A stretch of 53,339 bases of DNA, from assembly GCF_900109755.1 (NCBI RefSeq), contig NZ_FOAR01000033.1, positions 1 through 53,339 of the forward strand, given 5' to 3'. Of this stretch, positions 47,901 through 53,339 are shown in pieces (position 1 is the first letter of the stretch; every line of letters begins with the position of its first letter). The notes under the pieces are model-generated. The model saw nothing but the letters and a program-made list of their open reading frames with translations, searched no databases and had not been told where the DNA came from. Origin of the DNA: Pseudomonas agarici. Lineage in GTDB: Bacteria > Pseudomonadota > Gammaproteobacteria > Pseudomonadales > Pseudomonadaceae. The position numbers and the translations under genes were made by a program.

Positions 47901-48398
47901 CTATCGAGCCTGCTCGGCGTCCGCTTGATTCACGAAGATCAGTACGCCAAGGATCGCCATGTAAAACCTGAAAGCAGATTCCTGGCCATTCCAGATCGGC
48001 GATTGCCACATCAGGAACCATTCCCCGCCTACCACCATGAAGCCGAAGAACCAGACCAGGAAACCCAGGGTTGCGCCGCCAACGACCCACTTCTTTGCCT
48101 GGGCGAAGGTGGCGGCATCGGCCTTGCGCGCTCGCCACAGTGACAGTGCGCCCAGGGCCAGCAGCACGGCGGTCAGACCTTCGCCGAAGATGATCAGCCA
48201 GTAGGCGGCATGCCACAGCACCGGTGTGGTGATCGCACGGTACATCGCGGCATTGTTCGCGAAGGTGGTGTCCATGCTCAGTACATGGCTGACAAAGGCG
48301 AAGTTGGAGCCGTAATCGGTGATGTTGTTGAAGGTGACCATAAAGGCGAAGGCGGCAAGGGTGAGGCTCAGGATAATCTTGGCGTAGCGGACGGTCAT
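47901..48398 (-). CDS. DUF2165 family membrane protein
   Basis: A four-helix membrane protein of about 165 aa. It opens MTVRYAKIILSLTLAAFAF and contains FNNITDYGSNFAFVSHVLSMD and GGEWFLMWQSPIWNGQESAFR, hallmarks of DUF2165 proteins. Their function is unknown. I prefer the ATG at 48398, which has AGGA upstream; an in-frame ATG at 48416 has no ribosome site. It is divergent from rlmJ. Confidence 0.82.
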   Translation of the reverse strand: MTVRYAKIILSLTLAAFAFMVTFNNITDYGSNFAFVSHVLSMDTTFANNAAMYRAITTPVLWHAAYWLIIFGEGLTAVLLALGALSLWRARKADAATFAQAKKWVVGGATLGFLVWFFGFMVVGGEWFLMWQSPIWNGQESAFRFYMAILGVLIFVNQADAEQAR

Positions 48399-48545
48399 TG
48401 TTTTCAGGTCCTTCATGGGTGGGGAAACGACGTTATCACGGCAGATAGCGGGAAGTATGTCAGCGCCCAGCCCTGCCGTTTGTACGTTGCGACCTGACGG
48501 CGGCTGGACCACAGGGTAAACTTCGCCTCCTTCGCAGGAGTCGCC

Positions 48546-49382
48546 ATGAACTACCGTCACGCCTTTCACGCCGGCAATCACGCCGATGTCTTGAAACACC
48601 TGGTCCTGACCCGCCTGATCGCGCTGATGGCGCGCAAGGAGCAGCCGTTCGCCTACCTCGACAGCCATGCCGGTATCGGCCTGTATGACCTCAAGGGCGA
48701 CCAGGCCAGCCGCACCGGCGAATACCTTGAGGGGATCGGTCGCTTGTGGGGCGAACAGGATCTGCCGGCGGTAACTGCCGACTATCTGCGCGTGCTGCAC
48801 GAGATGAACCCGGATGGCCAATTGCGTTATTACCCTGGTTCGCCAGAACTGGCGAGGCGCTTGAGCCGTGCCCAGGACCGTGTGTTGCTCAATGAAAAAC
48901 ACCCGGAAGACGGCAAGCTGCTCAAGGACAACATGAAGGGTGATCGAAGAGTGGCGGTGCACCTGGGCGAAGGCTGGCATGTCGCACGGGCGCTGTTGCC
49001 GGTCGCGCAGAAGCGTGCGGTGCTGCTGATCGATCCACCGTTCGAACAGCTCGACGAGATGCAGCGCTGTGCCGCGTCGTTGAAGGAGGCCATTAGTCGC
49101 ATGCGCCAGACGGTGGCGGTGATCTGGTATCCGATCAAGGATCAACGTGCCCTGAAGCGTTTCTACCAGGACTTGGCCGGCACCGGCGCGCCGAAGTTGC
49201 TGCGCGTGGAGTTGCTGGTGCACCCTTTGGATACGCCGGCGAGCCTGAACGGCTCGGGCCTGGCGATTGCCAATCCGCCGTGGGGCCTGGAAGAAGAGTT
49301 GCGCCAATTGCTGCCGTGGCTGGCGCAAAAACTGGGGCAGACCCAGGGTGACTGGCGGATGGACTGGTTGATTACCGAGTAA
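48546..49382 (+). CDS. rlmJ: 23S rRNA (adenine2030-N6)-methyltransferase RlmJ
   Basis: Methylates A2030 of 23S rRNA using SAM. 278 aa. MNYRHAFHAGNHADVLKHLV is the conserved N-terminus, LDSHAGIGLYDL the SAM site, and LLIDPPFEQ the DPPF catalytic motif of N6-adenine methylases. GGAG lies 5 nt before the ATG. Convergent with msrA; a GC-rich hairpin (49389-49410) without T-run lies between them. Confidence 0.95.
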   Translation: MNYRHAFHAGNHADVLKHLVLTRLIALMARKEQPFAYLDSHAGIGLYDLKGDQASRTGEYLEGIGRLWGEQDLPAVTADYLRVLHEMNPDGQLRYYPGSPELARRLSRAQDRVLLNEKHPEDGKLLKDNMKGDRRVAVHLGEGWHVARALLPVAQKRAVLLIDPPFEQLDEMQRCAASLKEAISRMRQTVAVIWYPIKDQRALKRFYQDLAGTGAPKLLRVELLVHPLDTPASLNGSGLAIANPPWGLEEELRQLLPWLAQKLGQTQGDWRMDWLITE

Positions 49383-49435
49383 CTGTTGGGGCGCTCAGAG
49401 CCTGGCGCCCGCTCGCGACCCTTGCCAGCAGGGCT

Positions 49436-50083
<648 letters not shown>

Positions 50084-50162
50084 ATCGCAGTCCTCTCAGT
50101 CAGGTTGGGATAAGCTGTAGTGTTGTAGTAGACCGCCAGTGTGCCCGAGTGTTACAGCGCTG

Positions 50163-52856
50163 TCAGGCTAAAGGACCGCGCGGATAACGTCTGAGCTGGC
50201 GGACCAGTTCGATTCCGGGGATCGGCCGGTCGAATAGATAGCCCTGGCCGACGTCGCAACGGTGGCGACGTAGGAACGCCAGTTGCGCGGAGGTCTCGAT
50301 GCCTTCGGCCACCACTTTGAGCTTGAGGTTGTGGGCCATGGCAATCACGGCGGAGGTGATTTCCATGTCATCCTGGTTATCCGGGATTTCATGGATGAAA
50401 CTGCGGTCGATCTTGATGATATCGATCGGGAATTTCTTCAGATAGCTCAGGGACGAGTAGCCAGTGCCGAAATCATCCATGGCCAGGGTCAGGCCGAGTT
50501 TCTTCAATTGGTCGAGCTGCCGGTGGGTGTCTTCGGTAGCTTCCAGCAGCAGGCCTTCGGTCAGTTCGAGCTCCAGCAGCGACGGTGGCAGTTGCTCTTC
50601 CTTGAGGATACTGGCGATGGACGCCACCAAGTCGGGATCGGAGAACTGCTTGGGCGACAGGTTGATCGCCACCTGCAGGTTGCCCAGGCCACGAGCGGTC
50701 AGTTTCTTGCTCATGCGACAGGCTTGGCGGGCGATCCATTTGCCGATCGGAATAATCAGGCCGGTTTCTTCGGCCACGCTGATGAACTGGTCCGGGCGAA
50801 TCATGCCCTTTTCCGGATGATTCCAACGCAACAGCGCTTCCATTCCCAGCAGGCGCCCGCTGCGCAGGCACAACTTGGGTTGGTAAAACACGTCCAATTC
50901 GTTCTGGGTCAGAGCGCGGCGCAGGTTGTTCTCGACGAACAACTTGTAGCTGGCTTCGGCGTTCAGCGCTTCGGTAAAAACCTGGACTTGATGCTTGCCG
51001 TTGGCCTTGGCCTTGTGCAGCGCCAGGCCGGCGTTGCGCATCAGCGTCTGTGGGTCGCGTCCGTGCAGCGGTGCGCTGGCCAGGCCGACAGAGCCGGTGA
51101 CGCTGATCAACTGGTTATCGACGAACATCGGCTTGTCGAGGGTGGTGAGCAATTGGTTGGCGATCTGTTGACCGGTCTCCAGGTCGGTGTCGTCCAGCAG
51201 CACCGCGAATTCGTTGCTGGCAAAGCGTGCCAGGCTGCCGCTCGGACTCAGGCTGTTGCGCAGGCGTCGGGCCAGGCTGATCAGCAGCTTGTCACCGGTC
51301 TGGTGGCCGAGGCTGTCGTTGATCCGCTTGAAGTTGTCGATATCCACCAGAAGCAGGCTGATGGGCGAGTCGCTGTCCCGGGCGAAGCGCTCGTCGAGGT
51401 TGCGGATAAACGCCGGGCGGTTGCCTAGATTGGTCAGGTTGTCGGTATAAGCCAGGCGTTCGATGCGCTGCTGTGCGAGCTTGGTCTGGGTGATGTCTTC
51501 GTAGATGCCGATGTAGTGGGTCAGCTCGCGGTTGTCACCGTAGACCTTGGAAATCGACAGTTGGCCCCAGTAGGGTTCGAGGTTCTTGCGCCGGCTCTTG
51601 AACTCGCCCTGCCAGCTGTTGCTCTTGGCCAGACTCGACGCTGCGTCAAACAGCAGTTCGCTGAGGTTTTCCAGGGCCGGCAGCTCAGAGAGTTTCTGGC
51701 CGTGGACTTCCTCGGTACTGTATTGGGTGATGGCGGTAAAACTCGGGTTGACGTACTCCACCACACCGTCGCAATTGACCAGCAGAAAAGCATTGGCGCT
51801 TTGCTCGACCGCGCGCTGGAACAGGTGCAGGGCGCTGGTGGCGGTACGCCGGTTGTGATTGTTGATGACTTGGGCGAACTGGTCCGCCAGCTCTCCGGCA
51901 AAAGCGATTTCATCCGATTGCCAGGCACGGGTCTGACCGGTCTGTTCCAGGCACAGCACGCCGACCACCTGGCCGTCGATACGGATGCTGGCGTCGAGCA
52001 TGGCGTTGATATCTTGGGGTCGCAGGCTTTCGGCCATCTTGCGTGTGCGTGGGTCGCGAATGGCGTTATGGGCGTCGATGGCGCGGCTGGTATGCAGGGC
52101 TTCCAGGTAGTCGGGGAAGTGACTCGCATCGATCACTTGCGGTACCACGTATTCCTGGCTGGCGCGATGATAGGCGGAGATCGGCACCAGGCGCTGGTCT
52201 TCGAGATACCAGATACTCGCACTGTCGATTGCGTAGATATCGCAGGCACTGCGGGTGATCAGCTCAGCGGCTTCGCGCAGCGAGTTGTTCAGGCTGTAGC
52301 GCTGGCGGGCCAGGCGCAGGATCAGGTCTTGCTGGGCGCGCACCCGGTCCAGGTGTTGCAGTTGTTCCTGCTGGGCGCGCTGGTTCAATTGGAGGGCGAT
52401 CTGCAAGCGACTGTTTTGGGTTTCCAGGTCGGCCACGGGCAATCCCGGCTCCTGGTCGAGCAATCCCTCGACCACTAGCAGGTAGCCACGCAACAGATGG
52501 CGATTGTGTTGTTTGTAGGCTTCGCCCAGTTCCAACAAGGTCAGCGGACCCAGTGTGGTATGCAACGTATAGCGGATCAGGTAATGCGGGTTTTCCACCA
52601 GTTGCGCCTGGATGGCCTCATGCAGGCGATAGCGAGCGTCGGGCTCCATCAGGCTGGCGTAGGGCGAGCCGACCAAGGCACAAAGTTCGATGGCCGGCTG
52701 GCCGAACTGGCGTTCGCAATTGGGGTCGAGAAACAACAGCGCCCAGCTGACTTCATTCAGCCGTTCGAAACGCAGCATACCGAGCCGCGAGGGCACCGGT
52801 AATTGCGTCACGACCTCGGTCGCCAATCTATTGGCGACATCGGGTTGGCTTTTCAT
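50163..52856 (-). CDS. dipA: c-di-GMP phosphodiesterase DipA (GAF-PAS-GGDEF-EAL)
   Basis: An 897-aa cytoplasmic signalling protein. A PAS-like N-terminus (about 25-135), a coiled linker, a GAF domain (about 190-335), a PAS domain (about 345-460), then GGDEF and EAL domains. The GGDEF signature is degenerate, ASNEF at 546-550, so cyclase activity is unlikely. The EAL domain is intact (MEALLRW at 672-678; DDFGTGYSS; KIDRSF; VAEGIET). This matches P. aeruginosa DipA/Pch in length, domain order and, as I recall, in ASNEF; there it promotes biofilm dispersal. It also neighbours msrA. Confidence 0.9.
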   Translation of the reverse strand: MKSQPDVANRLATEVVTQLPVPSRLGMLRFERLNEVSWALLFLDPNCERQFGQPAIELCALVGSPYASLMEPDARYRLHEAIQAQLVENPHYLIRYTLHTTLGPLTLLELGEAYKQHNRHLLRGYLLVVEGLLDQEPGLPVADLETQNSRLQIALQLNQRAQQEQLQHLDRVRAQQDLILRLARQRYSLNNSLREAAELITRSACDIYAIDSASIWYLEDQRLVPISAYHRASQEYVVPQVIDASHFPDYLEALHTSRAIDAHNAIRDPRTRKMAESLRPQDINAMLDASIRIDGQVVGVLCLEQTGQTRAWQSDEIAFAGELADQFAQVINNHNRRTATSALHLFQRAVEQSANAFLLVNCDGVVEYVNPSFTAITQYSTEEVHGQKLSELPALENLSELLFDAASSLAKSNSWQGEFKSRRKNLEPYWGQLSISKVYGDNRELTHYIGIYEDITQTKLAQQRIERLAYTDNLTNLGNRPAFIRNLDERFARDSDSPISLLLVDIDNFKRINDSLGHQTGDKLLISLARRLRNSLSPSGSLARFASNEFAVLLDDTDLETGQQIANQLLTTLDKPMFVDNQLISVTGSVGLASAPLHGRDPQTLMRNAGLALHKAKANGKHQVQVFTEALNAEASYKLFVENNLRRALTQNELDVFYQPKLCLRSGRLLGMEALLRWNHPEKGMIRPDQFISVAEETGLIIPIGKWIARQACRMSKKLTARGLGNLQVAINLSPKQFSDPDLVASIASILKEEQLPPSLLELELTEGLLLEATEDTHRQLDQLKKLGLTLAMDDFGTGYSSLSYLKKFPIDIIKIDRSFIHEIPDNQDDMEITSAVIAMAHNLKLKVVAEGIETSAQLAFLRRHRCDVGQGYLFDRPIPGIELVRQLRRYPRGPLA

Positions 52857-53279
52857 TGAGAGCTCGCTTCAAGAGTACTGATCACGCGGGTAATGACCCT
52901 TTTTCTGGCGCGTTAGGCAAGGTTGCATTAAGCGCGTCGGGCTGACAAGCAGAACAGTGGCTCCGTGCCTTCAATGTATCGGCGAGGGGGGAGATTAGTT
53001 CAGCGGAGCGCGATGGCGGCGGGTGGTTTTCGCTGTGGGCCAGTGGTTGTAGGAGGGTTCTGGTTTTTTCAGGTGTCGTCCAAGTCGGCAGTGCTCGAAA
53101 GCACAATCGTTCCTTCCTCTTTTCGCTCAGGAGCAACGGATGTCCGGCATGGCGCATCAACCCGTGTCATATCGCCCGCACTGCCAAGGGCATCTGGAGC
53201 GAAGGCTCAAACCAGCACGATGTGGGGAAAAAAGCCCCGCCAGTCCAGACTGTGTGAAAACACACTAATGGTGGTTCCA
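52857..53279. other. Gene-free region at the right end
   Basis: About 420 bases with no ORF I can support on either strand. It must contain the dipA promoter on the minus strand. A small hairpin GTGTG-AAAA-CACAC lies near 53253-53266. Since a strong plus-strand terminator ends the region and no plus-strand gene precedes it, a non-coding transcript is possible. Confidence 0.3.
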
Positions 53280-53315
53280 GCAAACGCCCCGACTTGTTCG
53301 GGGCGTTTGCTTTTG
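53280..53315 (+). terminator. Strong Rho-independent terminator
   Basis: A perfect 13-bp stem (53280-53292 with 53298-53310, arm GCAAACGCCCCGA) around a CTTGT loop, followed by TTTT. On the opposite strand no T-run follows, so it works for plus-strand transcription. No plus-strand coding gene lies directly upstream. Confidence 0.85.
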
Positions 53316-53339
53316 TGCTCACAGCAGACGAAAAAAGGC

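Noticed and set aside
49389..49410. Hairpin GGGCGC/GCGCCC between rlmJ and msrA as terminator
   Set aside because: Short stem and no T-run on either strand; kept only as a note.
52882..53160. A 92-codon minus-strand ORF upstream of dipA
   Set aside because: No ribosome site, low-complexity composition and no family resemblance.
53215..53279. The stretch with GTGTGAAAACACAC looked like an insertion-sequence end
   Set aside because: No matching second end, target duplication or transposase fragment is visible, so it cannot be supported from this window.

Overview
The window is about 53 kb of a high-GC gammaproteobacterial chromosome, most likely a Pseudomonas of the fluorescens complex. Three things point there: the codon and base use, a dipA/msrA/rlmJ set and an nhaP2/mscK/selO set that I recall lying close together in P. 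aeruginosa, and a divergent putA/putP pair. No rRNA, tRNA, CRISPR array or intact transposase was seen.

Layout. (1) 1-555, minus strand: the 5' end of a PAAR-tip gene (T6SS spike) leaving the window, preceded by two short ORFs that abut or overlap it. (2) 1073-12102, plus strand: a CbpD/GbpA-type lytic polysaccharide monooxygenase, then a gap-free type II secretion operon gspCDEFGHIJKLM. The LPMO is a plausible substrate. (3) 12119-13396, minus: a YnfM-like MFS exporter, facing a possible LysR remnant. (4) 13625-29828, minus: an aryl polyene (APE) biosynthetic operon of 19 ORFs. Almost every junction overlaps or lies within 10 nt. It encodes a KS/chain-length-factor pair, a second KS, KR, two dehydratase activities, two ACPs, an acyl ligase fused to a hotdog dehydratase, a MIO ammonia lyase, a thioesterase, two acyltransferases, a glycosyltransferase, a halogenase-like flavoenzyme, and an export set (MMPL/RND exporter, LolA-like protein, DUF3261 lipoprotein). 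A 29-codon ORF between the flavoenzyme and lipoprotein genes is coupled by ATGA overlaps at both ends. (5) 30179-38536: ParA-like ATPase, trxC, a HigA-type antitoxin gene with one in-frame amber codon, and a probable nhaP2-mscK-selO operon for ion and osmotic homeostasis. (6) 38878-39960, plus: an ExoY/edema-factor-type nucleotidyl cyclase with all recognisable catalytic residues. (7) 40011-45905: divergent putA and putP, separated by a region with five GTTGCA operator cores. (8) 46012-47729, minus: a putative glycine-zipper membrane-active toxin followed by two tandem paralogous two-TM proteins, the second broken by an amber codon; this looks like a toxin with duplicated immunity genes. (9) 47901-52856: DUF2165 protein, rlmJ, msrA and the c-di-GMP phosphodiesterase dipA, then a gene-free right end carrying a strong plus-strand terminator.

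Most likely to be accessory: the APE operon, the ExoY-like cyclase, the toxin/immunity locus and the PAAR end. The T2SS plus LPMO form one functional unit (chitin-active enzyme export). The APE operon forms another (outer-membrane polyene pigment). The rest is largely housekeeping.
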